Shown: one piece after another, positions 44,455-56,760 of the stretch
How the letters are laid out: each line of letters starts with the position of its first letter
How positions within the stretch are numbered: the first letter of the stretch is position 1
DNA from: Corallium rubrum
Taxonomy: Eukaryota; Cnidaria; Anthozoa; Scleralcyonacea; Coralliidae
DNA length: 64,000 nucleotides
Reading direction: 5' to 3'
Assembly: GCA_964035015.1 (NCBI GenBank)
Contig: CAXIUP010000270.1
Span: 712,404-776,403, forward strand
Position numbers and translations under genes: made by a program
The notes under the pieces: generated by a model
Told to the model about the DNA's origin: nothing
Database searches by the model: none
Seen by the model: the letters and a program-made list of their open reading frames with translations, nothing else

Positions 44455-44515
44455 TTAGCCGGTAACGAAAAGCTGACGTTTCGAGCAGAGCCCTTCATCA
44501 GAGTAAAGTCTTAAT
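44455..44515 (-). ncRNA. hammerhead ribozyme core, candidate
   Basis: - strand, 44501 downwards: CTGATGA (44501-44495), stem II GGGC-TCT-GCTC, GAAA (44482-44479), then CGTC with cleavage expected after GTC at 44475. All invariant core bases are present. Stem III is very short, as reported for Penelope-element and retrozyme hammerheads that act as dimers. Two relatives follow at 44718 and 45101 on the same strand. Confidence 0.6.
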
Positions 44516-44571
44516 TGTTTTTTAAGTGCCTCGATATGAAAACTGATAAAAGATAACAAAATTGCGAATTT

Positions 44572-44573
<2 letters not shown>

Positions 44574-44623
<50 letters not shown>
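44574..44623. repeat. (AT)n microsatellite
   Basis: About 25 AT units between hammerhead-like repeats. Confidence 0.95.
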
Positions 44624-44626
<3 letters not shown>

Positions 44627-44836
44627 TAATAAAAGTAGCGTGCTGCGTAGGCAGTGTAGAAACAAGGAAATATAGTAAGTTAGGTTAAATATACTGCCGA
44701 AACAGAGAACGTAGGAGTCTAACGTTTCGAGCGAAGGCCCTTCGTCAGAGAGAAACGGCCTTCGCTCGAAACGTTAGACTCCTACGTTCTCTGTTTCGGC
44801 AGTATATTTAACCTTCCTATATTTCGATTGTTGTAT
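44624..44836. repeat. head-to-head hammerhead repeat pair
   Basis: Two inverted copies of one unit meet at about 44750. The left copy on the - strand has the full core: CTGACGA (44748-44742), stem II GGGC-CTTC-GCTC and GAAA (44728-44725), then CGTTAGAC. The right copy (+) starts inside stem II (GGCCTTCGCTCGAAACGTTA) and lacks the first box. Both continue to CGGCAGTATATTTAACC. AT arrays flank both sides. Confidence 0.7.
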
Positions 44837-44837
44837 G

Positions 44838-44895
<58 letters not shown>
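44837..44895. repeat. (TA)n microsatellite
   Basis: About 28 TA units. Confidence 0.95.
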
Positions 44896-44898
<3 letters not shown>

Positions 44899-45061
44899 TA
44901 TACTATAGTGACCATGCGGTTTATACCGTTGGCTTGCCTTTAGTATCGTGTCGGGCTTGCCTGCCAATAACCCGGCTTTGGTCATTGTCATGACCGACTT
45001 GTATATATCATCACAGAGAATAATGTACAACGCAGCTGTGACAATACAGTCAGCAAGTGAA

Positions 45062-45145
45062 AGGTGTAAACTGCCGAGAATAGTTTTGATAACGGTCGAA
45101 ATACTGACGTTTCGGGAAAAGACTTTCGTCCGAGTAAAACATCAA
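45062..45145 (-). ncRNA. degenerate hammerhead-like repeat
   Basis: - strand: CGGACGA (45132-45126) in place of CTGANGA, then AAGTCTTTTCCC, GAAA and CGTC. The downstream segment reads like that after 44475 (CTCGGCAGT). One core base is wrong and stem II is weak. Confidence 0.45.
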
Positions 45146-45496
45146 TAGTCAGCTATTTCTATAATAGAGTCAGTTATTTCAATTCTATAATATGATCAGA
45201 TATTTCTTAAGCCGCGTGTACACTATTGCGGTGCGGTAACAATTCCAGATAAAGTAGACAAGTGATATAGTGATACACTATAACAAACGTACAACGCATA
45301 GTTCTCCTATTTACCGTAGCGTACCAATGATTTGCATCCGGTGTGCTGTAAAGCATAGTGACTACGCTTCGGCAAAGCACTCCGGAACAGTGTATAAAAC
45401 ACAACAAGGAAACGCGGCCTCGCAGAGTTTTTGAACGGAAGACTTATACTGTACACTACAGTAATATATACGTATATACACAGTAAATTTTACGGA

Positions 45497-45582
45497 GTAG
45501 CTTCAACTCCAACTGGTGTCATTCTGTCACCGTTTTTACTCCAAACGATGACAGAATGACACTAAATGGAGTTGAATCTACT
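45497..45582. mobile_element. 86-bp MITE
   Basis: Arms AGTAGCTTCAACTCCA and TGTCATTCTGTCA with inverses. The upstream CAGTAAATTTTACGGAGT resembles the end of the MITE at 36616. Confidence 0.65.
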
Positions 45583-46755
45583 TGGTTCGCACAATTTCAG
45601 AATTCTCACGAGTTCGCCAGACGACAGTTATAATGCTAATCAGTAATGTAATGGTAAAAGCTTATGGATCAAGGTTTCAGCAGTTGTGAAGATTAGTAAC
45701 TACTTTAATAATACTACAGAATTCAAAGTGAAACCCAATTAACAAGTTAACACAATTAATAGTCACAACAAGCATATACAACGTTAATTCGTAGTGAATG
45801 AAAAACTGATTACACCATTCCGATATGCTATTCCTGTTAACTTGGTAAGGTTCAAGTTCTATAACCAAACACATTCGGACATGTTTGATCGTGATTCATG
45901 AATCATGATTGTCATTACGACACAACATTCATTAACTTACCCAACCGAAAGCACAAACGCGTTCATTACAGTCTCACTGTTTCTCATCAGAAAACTTCCA
46001 TCGGGATGGAATTGACGAAAACGTTGCACTGCTTCCATTTTGCTAATTTTCCCGTGGTGCCAAATGAGTTCCGACATTGTGATAGCTTTAGTTCAGGCAT
46101 CTACTCCATTTTCTGACTTAATTTGTTGGGAACTGTTGTCTGACAAGACGTTGGATCACTTTCAACTTTGTGACGCACGCTGTGCTTTACAATAGTGAAA
46201 GATTGACGCAAAAGTTATTATAGTCACAAAAAATGCATAATATTATTCAGTCCATTGAATTCGTTCGCAACAACATATATATATTTATTTATTTCGAATA
46301 TAAAAATTTATATACGACAATTTACTTTGACGAAGTGCTTCGCTCCAAACGTCAGTTATTTCTTGACTAAAAACCTTGGAACTCGGAAGCGAAGTCCGCA
46401 GTGGTATATAAATTATTCCCTAGCCAATAATTCTTTACCAGAAAGCACTTCCGTATATCTTTGTTTTTATGACACTCTTTCATAAAAAGTGGCGTTAAAA
46501 ATTATTTTAATTTATACATGAGCGTGTGGGAGGATGAGTGAGGATGAGTAAGATGAGTGAGGTCTACATTAGAGACGCAAACAGGGAACTCCAGTTTGCT
46601 GTTTGGTGTCAGAAGTTGGAATAATTTGTACATTTAGATTGAAACTTCTGTGATTAATGTAAAATTAATTACATTAATTGTAACTACCGCATGAAATATT
46701 GGAACTATATATAACAGACGTTTATTAAAAAGTTCGTCAAGCTTAATTACTCAGA
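45583..46755. other. no recognisable gene
   Basis: Short ORFs only; GAGGATGAGT direct repeats at 46530-46560. Confidence 0.4.
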
Positions 46756-46845
46756 AAAAGTTTATGAGCCCCATACAGACAGGGTTCGAACTTGCAACCT
46801 TCTAATGGCCGGTTAGACGCTCTAACCATTGAGCCACTGAGGCTA
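46756..46845 (-). mobile_element. tRNA-like SINE head
   Basis: - strand folds as a tRNA-like cloverleaf: acceptor GCCTCA/TGGGGC, A box GTGGCTCAATGGTTAGAGC, anticodon stem TCTAA/TTAGA, B box GTTCGAACCCT. Position 33 is not U and the T stem has a mismatch. Three relatives lie within 1.6 kb, so it is a SINE or tRNA pseudogene rather than a working tRNA. Confidence 0.7.
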
Positions 46846-47189
46846 AGATAGAGAGCTAAGGTTGCGAATTCATAGACATACGTGCGCCAAAGTGGTAGCG
46901 TTTGCATATGAGATGTAGTTAAAGTGATATCATACAAGTTGTACGTATACATGTACTGCATATAGCTCGCTAGCGTACCACATGATTCATAAGATTTAAT
47001 TGATAAGAGAAAAAATAGACGAGATTCCAGATTTAAAAAGAAAAAAGATTGACGAGAAACAAAATGTAGACTGAAGTATCTGCTTTCGTGATGGGGGAAA
47101 TAAGGAGATTGAACAATCAACGCAATTCGGGATTTCTAAATAAGGAAGAACTAATTTAAACTTAAAGTTGTTTTCGTTTGTATTTTGCT

Positions 47190-47275
47190 GTACAAGCTGT
47201 TGTAAGTTGAACTCAGAGAAAAACTCTGAGCTCCGCCAGCTGGACGCTCTCATGCATTGAGCCATTGGACTCCAA
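47190..47275 (-). mobile_element. tRNA-like SINE, truncated
   Basis: A-box half (CCAATGGCTCAATGCATGAG) then directly GGAGCTCAGAGTTTTTCTCT; the B box is deleted. Followed by GAGTTCAACTTACAACAGCT, common to this family. Confidence 0.65.
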
Positions 47276-47479
47276 AATGGTAGACCGAGGTAGTTTTCGT
47301 ATTTATACCTACATGGGAACTAGTCAGTATGTCACGTACGTATGTCACAAGGTTATAAGTACTTGTTGGGCTACAAGTCGCATTGTGTCAGTTTATTTTC
47401 AGTACTTTTTCGTGTTATTAGTGTTTTCAGCTTGAAGTTGGTAAATATTTTCCCGTTTGTTTTTGCTATACTAGCTGCC

Positions 47480-47595
47480 GATCGTAAGTTAAACTCAGAG
47501 AAAAACTCTAAGCTCCAGGTAGGACTCGAATCCACAACCTTCCGAATGCCAGCCGGATGCTCTCACCATTGAGCCACTGGAATTCAGATGGTAGA
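47480..47595 (-). mobile_element. tRNA-like SINE
   Basis: CCAGTGGCTCAATGGTGAGA (A box), GGATTCGAGTCCTACC (B box), then GAGCTTAGAGTTTTTCTCTG and AGTTTAACTTACG tail. Confidence 0.75.
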
Positions 47596-48109
47596 CTGAG
47601 GTTGATTTCACTATTTATACCTGGAGACTAGACAGACCATACGTGTGTTGCAAGTACTTGTTGTTGAAGTACAAGCCGCATTGCGTCAGTTTATTTTCAG
47701 CATAGTCAATCGAGATATGGTCTGGAGACTCGGCAAACTTCAAAGCGCCTATAATGAGCTGTGATTTTATATTGGACCGTACCTTACACCGTATACATCC
47801 TTTGTTTTAGGTTTATTAATATTTAAATTGCACGGTTGAGTGATTGAACTGAAACGTTGCTTTTGGACAATACGTCCATTATACTAAAATACAATGTATT
47901 CAATGACCATATACCGTGCACAAAAATGCATAAAGGCGAACAAAAAGATATACCAAAGACTTTAGCTGAGTTTCCAGATCATATCTCGATTGACTATATT
48001 TTCAGTAAATGTTTTTTGTATGTTATTAGTGTTTTCAGCTTGAGTTGGTAAAGTTGTTTGTTTTTTTTAAACTCAGTTTTAAACTTAGCTCTTAAAAAAG
48101 ACTGCATGA

Positions 48110-48240
48110 ACAATTATAATTATTAATATCAATAATTATTGATATTAATTATAATTATATTTATTATTTATGATATTATATTATATTAATATTAATAATT
48201 TTAAAATATCAATAATAATTATTAATTATAAATTGGTTAA
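48110..48240. repeat. AT-only palindromic cluster
   Basis: Interlocking TAATATCAATAATTATTGAT-type palindromes; could form cruciforms. Confidence 0.7.
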
Positions 48241-48269
48241 CTTCGAAAAAACTTAACTCAGTTTTTTTT

Positions 48270-48375
48270 TAACCCACACCCTTCCAAGTTTGGAGGGTTC
48301 TGGGTTCGAGTTCTGACCGGAGCTCATAGTTTTTCTCTGAGTTTAACTTACGACAGCTTGTACAGCAAAAACAAA
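48270..48375 (+). mobile_element. tRNA-like SINE, B-box and body
   Basis: GGGTTCGAGTTCTGACC (B box), GGAGCTCATAGTTTTTCTCT, GAGTTTAACTTACGACAGCT, GTACAGCAAAAACAAACG; opposite strand to the copies at 46.7-47.6 kb. Confidence 0.7.
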
Positions 48376-48561
48376 CGAAAAAACTTTACCGACTTTAAGC
48401 TGAAAACACTGATAACATACAACAATCTAAACTTGTTGAGATACGGAAAGATTAGCAAATATCAATTATAAGAGGCCTATCGATTACTTGCACTTATTTC
48501 CTAGTAGGAAGACAAAGTGTTCCATTACAGTCAAACCGGATGTTCTCTTGCATGCTACTTT

Positions 48562-48840
48562 GCAATATTCCCACGCAACATTGCAATGTTGATTGTCAAT
48601 TTGGCTTGAGCAACTTGCAAACATCTCGTGAAGATTCCTCAATAGATTCCTTTAAAGGTTCGTCTTTCTTTTGAGTAAATATACAAATTTATGTTTAAAA
48701 TATTACTGTTTGTGGGTAGATAGTATTTTCAGCCATGCAAATGGTAGCTCAAGTAAAGAAAAATATTCCCGAACGTTTGCAAATTGCAATTGCTCACGGC
48801 AACTTGTCAATCAACATTGCAATGTTGCGTGGGAATATTG
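48562..48840. mobile_element. 279-bp MITE
   Basis: About 63-bp arms: CAATATTCCCACGCAACATT, GCAATGTTGATTG and TGAGCAA..TTGCAAAC blocks inverted at the right end (48775-48840). Confidence 0.75.
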
Positions 48841-48861
48841 GAATGTAGCTCGCTCCTTTGT

Positions 48862-48977
48862 TGAACGTTGGAACTTTGAAGTTGTCTTCCAGATCCACTA
48901 TTTTGACGTCATATACAAGAGGTCTAGACTTCTTGCACGTCAAAACGAAAGACAACTTCAAAGTCTCGAACAACAAA
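48862..48977. repeat. short inverted repeat
   Basis: TTTGTTGAACGTTGGAACTT, GAAGTTGTC and their inverse flank a TTTTGACGTCATATAC centre; adjacent to the MITE at 48562-48840. Confidence 0.6.
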
Positions 48978-49039
48978 GCGAACAGCGAGCGCTCCGTCGT
49001 GATGACGTCACTATTTAGGTTCGTTCGCTTTTACCCTTA

Positions 49040-50391
49040 ATTCTTGCAGTTCGAACTCCGAACAAAAGACAATGGCTCATTTGTAATCATTTGAAAGTCA
49101 ATTTTGATTTGTTTGTCCTCATTTTGTCCATAAATAGGGAACTCTAAAGTTCGGTATTTAGCAGAAACCAAGAATAATTTACGTATAGCAGAGTCGAACT
49201 TGCCCTTTGTGCCATTGTACCAATGGCACATGCGCCCCCTTAGGATGCCGTTACTACGCCCCTTTCCCGTTGTATAATATTATATTTGATATGTAGTGCA
49301 ATTCCTATTTAAAAACCCGATTTTGGATTTATAGTTGTTCAGTACGTTTTAATCAGTATGGTACAGCTAATAGTATATTACGATTAAATAATATTTTAGT
49401 ACGCTTCCCGCAGCTGACAGCCTGACATGAAGTAGTCACCTAATTAATGGTACACACAATGTGAGTTGATTTGTCCATGTATGACGACGCGACTGTCATG
49501 ATGTATGCCTTGCATGTCATGGTGCATTCCTATATAAAATGAGTATATTTGAACATTTTGTTTGGTATTTTATATGCTTCAAAACCCTTTCAGCCTTTGA
49601 AATATTGACCCCTTGAACGTGACGTCATAGTGGCAAATTGGGAGACAAATTTAAATCTCCAGCAGAGTGGACTGCTGAGATGCGCCCTGGTCTTGCCCAT
49701 AAATGGGCTAAACTATATAATTTTCATTGATTATTTGCTCTGTTGAATGGTGGTGATTTCAACTCTTTCCCTGGCTGTCTTTGATGTGACTGCAAGGGGT
49801 CTAACAGTCCCACTATCCTCTTCAACTCCTCTTTAATAGAAGATATTTTATGATGCAGTGATGGCTTTCCAGTCTATAGGAGAGTCAAAAACAACCCAAA
49901 CCATTTTCTACTTCTTAATTATTTAATTAGTATATGGTCACATGATATGGCCCCTTCACTGATATGCCTAGCATTTAAATATCCCATCAAAAACGTTTAT
50001 GCATCTCAACGTGTAGTTAGCCGTTATGGAAAAATTCATGTCATGGTAATTTGTAATTTACAGTCAGCAGTAACGGATCAACTTCGATTTGTTGTGAACC
50101 TGCGAGGTTTTGATCAAAATTACCCCCCTTGGGCTTAACATACGATCCTGAATGATCCCTTTTTAAAATGATACCTTTATAACGATATGCAATACTACAT
50201 GAAGTACTACCCGAGCTCGGACCAATTTTCAATTCCCCGCTTGCATCAACAAGAAGAAAATGGCTTTTATTTGTCAATATATAAGCGCAACCAACGAAAA
50301 TTTTGGCTCTAACAACTCCTAAAGTAAGTATAAGAGTTTGTTGTAATTATTTCGTAGATTAGCAATAATTTGGTAAAATCCTAGACTTGTC
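49040..50391. other. no recognisable gene
   Basis: Short ORFs without domains. Confidence 0.4.
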
Positions 50392-50759
50392 CAGTGGGGT
50401 AGCCAGGGGGGGAGCTGTGGGAGCCGCGGCTCCTCCCTTTAGATATACAACAACAGACATGCAACTACAAAACTGATGGAATATGAATTATGTCAGGAAA
50501 TAAACTGTAAACGTGTATTCAATCTACTGAGTGTATGCATTTTGAGTATCTGTGTGACGTTTGCATGTTTTGAGTATTTTATATGACGTTTTTTAACCTT
50601 TAGGGTGTGTAAAATCTTCCTCCAAAAGCCAGGAAATGGCATTTCAGCGACTCTCGATTTCAAAATTTCCCGGGGGAGTATGCCCCCGGATCCCCCTCTA
50701 AAAAGTCATTCTGATTTCGGCTCCCCCCCCCCCCTTTCAAAATCCTGGCTACGCCCCTG
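50392..50759. mobile_element. hAT MITE, 368 bp
   Basis: Ends CAGTGGGGTAGCCAGG and the inverse of CAGGGGCGTAGCCAGG. Flanked by GACTTGTC (50384-50391) and GACATGTC (50760-50767), an 8-bp duplication with one mismatch. The 3' part (about 50630-50705) is the shared AGGAAATGGCATTTCAG / GCCCCCGGA module. Confidence 0.85.
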
Positions 50760-51600
50760 GACATGTCGGCGTTGTAAGAGAGTCCCCTATACCCTTTCGC
50801 AAATGCATTCACGTAAAAATATTTAGTCTTTTCACGAGTCACGAAAAATAGCAAAAACTCTTTCACGTTCACACAAAAATCGAGGCAATCACGATTTACG
50901 CAAAAACACAAAAGCAATTCACGGATTAATATTTCGCATCATCTGACTGACTAATAATATTTTGCATTCTCAAAATCTTTCTCTTCAATCTCAGAAGGAT
51001 GCAGCAAGGTCTGTAAACATTGCGATCATGCAAAACTGCGCCTGGCGTCGCTTTTCATTAACTTGTCCAGGGGCGGATCTAGACTGTAGCAACTGTAGCG
51101 AATGCTACAGTCAGATTTTCCAAAAAAAAAATGATTTATTAAATTAAATTAAAATTAAATAAACGTCCATCTGCATATGTCACTAATATTCATCTTTTTC
51201 AAAGTTCAAAACCACCATTTCAGGCATTATTCTTGCGCGCAAATTAACCCGTGGCTTGTATACGTACCGCCCGGCGTAACCGTTGGAACAAAACCTAGAA
51301 ACCTGCAGCGGGCATGCCTGTGACTGATGACTGCATGGTCAGCTCATCTTTCTCGCATAAAATGCATCGCGCAAAGGCGCATTCCGAGGTGCTGGCGATG
51401 TTTTACGACGGCTACAGTTGTGCTAAATTTAGACTGTAGCCGCTACAGTTGACTGTAGCAAACCAATCAACACGTCAGATTTAGGTCACGTTTCGCTACA
51501 TTTCATGAACTTCCGCTACAGTTCACTAGAGCGAAGAAATCTCCGATGATATAAACTATGATGTGATGTAATAATATTCGTCCGTTCCCTTCTGTTCACC

Positions 51601-54600
51601 ATGGCGTCCAATAATGTTTTACAACAACTGTTGCATGTCTTGGATGATATGAGTATTTCTCCGAAGAAGAAGGCGGATGAGTTGATTGCTCTTCAGCGTT
51701 ATTGTGAAAAGTGTCTTGCAAGTGAATTTGAAAGAAAGAAAGATGATCCTCGACGAGTATATTTGTGTAACTTTTCGAAGTTGCAGTTCCCGCGCAGCCA
51801 AGAATTGCGCTCTTCAAAGCACTACGCAGTGAGGTATGTGAATCTCATGAATAATAAATGGCTGGGTTATTATTTGAATAATAAGATATGCAAATTATGA
51901 CTGAGATCAGTCTTTGTGTGTGTGTATTTATATATTGAATGCGAATTTATTCATTTCTCAGTCAATGACACTCAGATATGTAGTGACTGAGTATTAAAAG
52001 ACACTTATTTAATACACGTTAGGCTTTGTCGTTGCAGTCAACGTAGTACTCGCCTGTTTGTTCACTATGGTTTATTATTACAGTTAATGAGTTTGAAGTT
52101 AGATCACTAATGTGTCCTTATACTTTACAAATCAATGTACATGTAGTTCGTGCAGGTAATATAATATTACCAGTATTTTCAATTTTAATCTGTTACTAGC
52201 TTTGCAAGCTGAGCAGTCAGTGATCAGTTCACACTGACAGACTGACTAAAAATAAATTCAATATTATTGTCTTGTGGTGTCACTTTAGCTAGGCTAATTA
52301 AAATTTGTTTGAATGATGACATGTTTAATAGTTAAATTGACTAAAACTCTTGTGTCTGGCACTTGCCTAAGAGCGTGTTTATATGAAGGTGAGCCAGCCC
52401 AGGTTCCCAAACTAGCCTGCTTTGCCAAGATGATTTTTATTGTGTTTACATGAGAAGCCAAGGGCTAGCTCACCTAGGTGGCTTGAAAATTAAGAAATGA
52501 AAATTAGAAGAAATATTAATAGCACAAGCACGACAAAGCAATCTCAGCAAAGCAGGCTAGCCTGGGTGCCCAGGCTGGTTTGCCTCTGTATAAACATCCT
52601 CTAATACAAATGTGCACAGCATTTGCAGCCAGGGTAAAACTAGTCTACAGAATAAAGATTCTGGTGTCTTGGCCTTATATATATTTTGCACTATCTTTTA
52701 ACCACTTCTAGCACTACAGGAGATGGCAATTGTCTATACAATGCATGCTCTATTGCACTGTGTGGTCATGAGAATATGGCCATTTACCTCCGATGCCTTA
52801 CGAGCATTGAGCTTTACGCAAATGCTCACTATTATTCTTCCCACCCATTGATTGAGCAGCAGCATAATAAAGGTGCATTTAATTGTTTGGGAAATACTTT
52901 TGCTATGTGTTTGTCTGATAATGCACTGAGTTCTTTAGTGAAATAAGATCCTTCAAAGGCTGTTGTTGCAGAAGCTCGCAATAATGCTCACAACCACGAG
53001 TATTCTTCATTTCTGTGTCTTCTTTCACTATCGAGTGTGGTTAAACTTCCTATCCAATCATATTATCCAATTCCAATTTCTGAGAATAGCCAGCAAGAAC
53101 CCCATGGTACTACCAACACTGAAGAGATGGATTCCCTTGCCCTTATGTTTAATTGTACCATTTTTCCAAGAGAAGCAAGGGAGATGAGTGAGCGAATACA
53201 TATTTTTCGATGTGCCTCTATGCCCATGGGTTATCACAAGACAGCAGTAATCCCTAAAAGAAAAAATCATTATGTTGCTCTTTGCCAGCCAAAAGGAAAT
53301 GCCAGTCTCCCTTTGAGTCAAGAAGATTTTCACATCATACCATTATTTCCAAATGTTTGTTTTGATTCAGCTGAACCTGTAATCACTGAAGAAAATTCTA
53401 GTTCCTGGCATTTGGTCAACAGCATTTCAAACTTACAACAAACTTCTACTAGTACGTCTCAGGTAAATGTCAAGAAATCTGTCCATTGCTCTGGTGGGCC
53501 CAAGATGAAACAAGTATCTCTTGACCAAATGTTAAGTACAAGCTGTACTGTACATCTAGAAAAAGAAAGCATGTTGACCACGGTGAGCCAATACCACCAC
53601 AAAAGAAACTGGAAACTTCCAGTTGTTCAGCAGCACCAGAAACATCCACAACAGCTACAACAGCAGCAGCAGCAGCTTCTCACACTATCACCATTGGACC
53701 TACATGTGGTTCATCTCGATTTTTCAATGATATTGGTAATTTTCTCAACCCAGTATCTCCACTAACTGATCAACAAAAGTACAATGTTCTCTGTAATGTT
53801 TGGAGACCTGAACCAGAATATGTTTTTCCTGTGAATGAGAATAAGCGAAAGTTTCGACATGAATGGTTGAAACAGTTTCCATGGTTGACGTACTCAGAGG
53901 TTTTTGATGGTGCGTTTTGTGTCAATTGTGTTTTGTTCGGAGGTGAAAGTTCCCACAACGCTTCCAAATTGCAGAGGCTTTTCAAAGCTCCTTTTCGTTC
54001 CTGGAAAGTAGCAGTATCCAGATTCCACGATCATTCTGAAAAGTCACAACTCCATAAAACAGCAACCATACGTGCAACGATGTTTAAATCATCTATGGAG
54101 CAAATGTCAACACGAATTGATGTGCAGTTAAATGAATTAAGACGAAAGCAAATCGAGGAAAACAGGAAGAAACTACGACCGATCATTGAAGGTGTAATTC
54201 TCTGTGGAAGGCAAACCATGGCTCTGCGAGGTCACCGAGATGATTCACAGTACCATGATAGTGATGATGTAAATCCTGGGAATCTTGTGGAGATTTTAAA
54301 GTATGGAGCAAGATGTTCGGGTCAGTCAGATCAGGAATACCTCAACAGCACCCCCGCAAATGCAACCTACAGGTCCAAAACCACGCAGAACGAGTTAATT
54401 GAAATTTGTAGTGAACTTATATCTAGCAAGATTGTAAGCGAGATCCGGGAAGCAAAATTCTTTTCAATCCTCGCAGACGAAGCTACCGACTGCGCGAACG
54501 TGGAGCAGATGTCGCTTGTGATTCGTTTTGTAGACAAAAAAAGGAAAATTCGAGAGGAGTTCCTTGGTTTTGTTCCGTGTGCGCTTGGTGTATTAGGTGA

Positions 54601-55926
54601 AGCAGTAGCTAACACCATCTTGGATTTCCTTCGTGAGCTTGGCTTATCCATTGAACATTGCCGTGGACAAGGCTACGATGGAGCTGGGAACATGGCTGGC
54701 AGACATTCTGGAGCGGCAGCACGACTAACGAATCTTCAGGATAAGGCTATCTATGTCCATTGCAATTCGCACGTTTTGAATTTATGTGTTGCAGCATGGA
54801 CAGTGTTCGCGTTGCTTCTGAGTTCTTCAACTTTTCTCCAAAGCGCTTTGCATTATTGAAAAAGACCATAAAGGAACTACTTCCCAAAGCACGTCACACT
54901 CATGTTCTCAACGTCTGTAAAACCAGATGGGTTGCACGACTTGATGGTTTGGCTGTTTTTGTAGAATCCTTTCCTGCCATTGTTCAAAGTTTCGAAGAAA
55001 TTAAAGATAACGAAGATCGCACTTGGAATAGCGAATCTACACAGAAGGCGAGTGGCCTATACCACAGCATCGTTTCTTTCCAGTTTATAGTTACTCTGGT
55101 TATCGTTTCGAGATGTCTTGAAGTAACTAGACCCCTTACGCATCAGCTTCAGTCTTCTACCATTGATGCTGGATCAGCGAGAGAAAAGGTGTCTTTGCTA
55201 TTTGTTATGTTACAGAAGCTCCGTTATCCAGGGAGTGTTGGTGCAAGACGTGATTTGTGGTTTCAAGAAGCTGAAGCCCTTGCCCAAAGTGTTGGTACCG
55301 CGCCAGCACAACCAAGGACAACGGGAAGACAGAAGCACCGAGAAAACGTTCCTGCTGAATCAGTTTCAGAATGTTTTCGTCGTGCAATAACCATTCCTTT
55401 CTTGGACCATCTTAAATCAGAAGTTCAAACCCGCTTTTCCAATACTAATTTAGATGTAATGGATGCTGCATATGGTTTGCCAAAGAATGTTGTCACTTAT
55501 TCAGATTGGAAAACCCACTTCACCAAGTTTCTCGACGTGTACAAAGATGACCTTCCACATCCACGTCTTCTCACTAATGAATTGGAAACATGGGAAGAAA
55601 CATGCCGCCGGGCTGATGGTAGTCTACCGTCAACACTCACTGATGTTTTACCATTCGTTGACGAATGCACCTTTCCCAATATCTACACAGCGTTTCAAAT
55701 TTTTGCTACAATTCCAGTCACTACTTGTACGTGCGAAAGGTCCATCTCTAATCTACGGCGACTAAAAACATTTCTACGTAACTCCATGAGGCACGAACGA
55801 CTGAAAGGTCTTTCCCTACTACAGTTTCATAGGGACATGAAACTTGATACAGATGAGATTATTGATATCTTTGCTATGAAGCACCCAAGGAGGATGATCG
55901 TGAGTGACATTTTAAATGCTGAATAA
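51601..55926 (+). pseudogene. OTU-like protease fused to TTF/DUF4371 hAT transposase
   Basis: Exon 1 is 51601-51833 (MASNNVLQQLLHVLDD..., donor GTATGT). Exon 2 starts at 52712 and joins in frame. It opens with an OTU motif: GDGNC with candidate catalytic Cys at 52731, a CLTSIELYAN helix, and NHYVALC with candidate catalytic His at 53268. Then come a Thr/Ala-rich linker, a TTF-type zinc finger (KFRHEWLKQFPWL, FCVNCVLF), and the hAT core (ILADEATD, GQGYDGAGNMAG, HCNSHVLNLC). The C-terminal dimerisation segment is CERSISNLRRLKTFLRNSMR followed by HERLKGLSLL, stop 55926. Lesions are in-frame TAA at 52944-52946, a one-base shift near 53570-53590, and a one-base loss near 54793. The rest is well preserved, so inactivation is recent. 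ZMYM-like transposases are the nearest family I recognise. Confidence 0.8.
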
Positions 55927-56029
55927 TTCAGAATATAAACAATCAGACCGATTATTCTTTTAACAAACATGTTGTTGTGTTCCGTGTGATTTGGACAGAA
56001 ATATATTTTCTTAACAGCTAACTGCGCTA

Positions 56030-56760
56030 CTTGCAAGATTATATTGAACTGAACTTTCTTCCTAGCTGCTACTGTGCTGCTGTTCCAAGATGATTTTGAA
56101 CTGAACTTTCGTCCTAGATGTTACTGTGCTGCCGTTCCAGGATGATTTTGAACTGAACTTTCGTTCTAGCTGCTACTGTGCTGCTGTTCCAAGATGATTT
56201 TGAACTGAACTTTCTTCCTATCTGCTACTGTGCTGCTGTTCCAAGATGATTTTGAACTGAACTTTCTTCCTATCTGCTACTGTGCTGCTGTACAAGATGA
56301 TTTTTAATTGAACTTTCTTCCTAGCTGCTACTGTGCTGCTGTTGCAAGATGATTTTAAACTGAACTTTCTTCCTAACTACCGTTCTGCTGCTGCTGCTGC
56401 AAGATGATTTTGAACTGAACTTTCTCCCTAGCTGCTACTGTTCTGCTGTTCCAAGATGATTTTGAACTGAACTTTCTTCCTAGCTGCTACTGTGCTGCTG
56501 TTGCAAGATGATTTTAAACTGAACTTTCTTCCTAACTACCATTCTGCTGCTGCTGCTGCTGCTGCAAGATGATTTTGATCTCAACATTCTGCTGCTGTTG
56601 GCTTGCTGCTGCTGAAGGATGATTTTAAACTGAGCATTTTTCCTAACTAAATGTACTATGCTGCTGCTGTTCGAAAGTGATTTCGAACTGAACATTCTTC
56701 CTAACTGCCATTGTATTGCTGCTGTTGCAAGATGATTTTGAACTGAACATTCTACCTACG
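56030..56760 (+). repeat. minisatellite, about 56-bp unit
   Basis: About 12 diverged units of GATGATTTTGAACTGAACTT, TCTTCCTAGCTGCTACTGTG and CTGCTGTTCCAA. CTG expansions occur in some units. It lies inside the hAT element between the stop codon and the right terminus. Confidence 0.9.

Noticed and set aside
46756..46845. Functional tRNA gene
   Set aside because: Cloverleaf is near complete but position 33 is not U, the T stem is mismatched, and related copies nearby show it is a SINE head.
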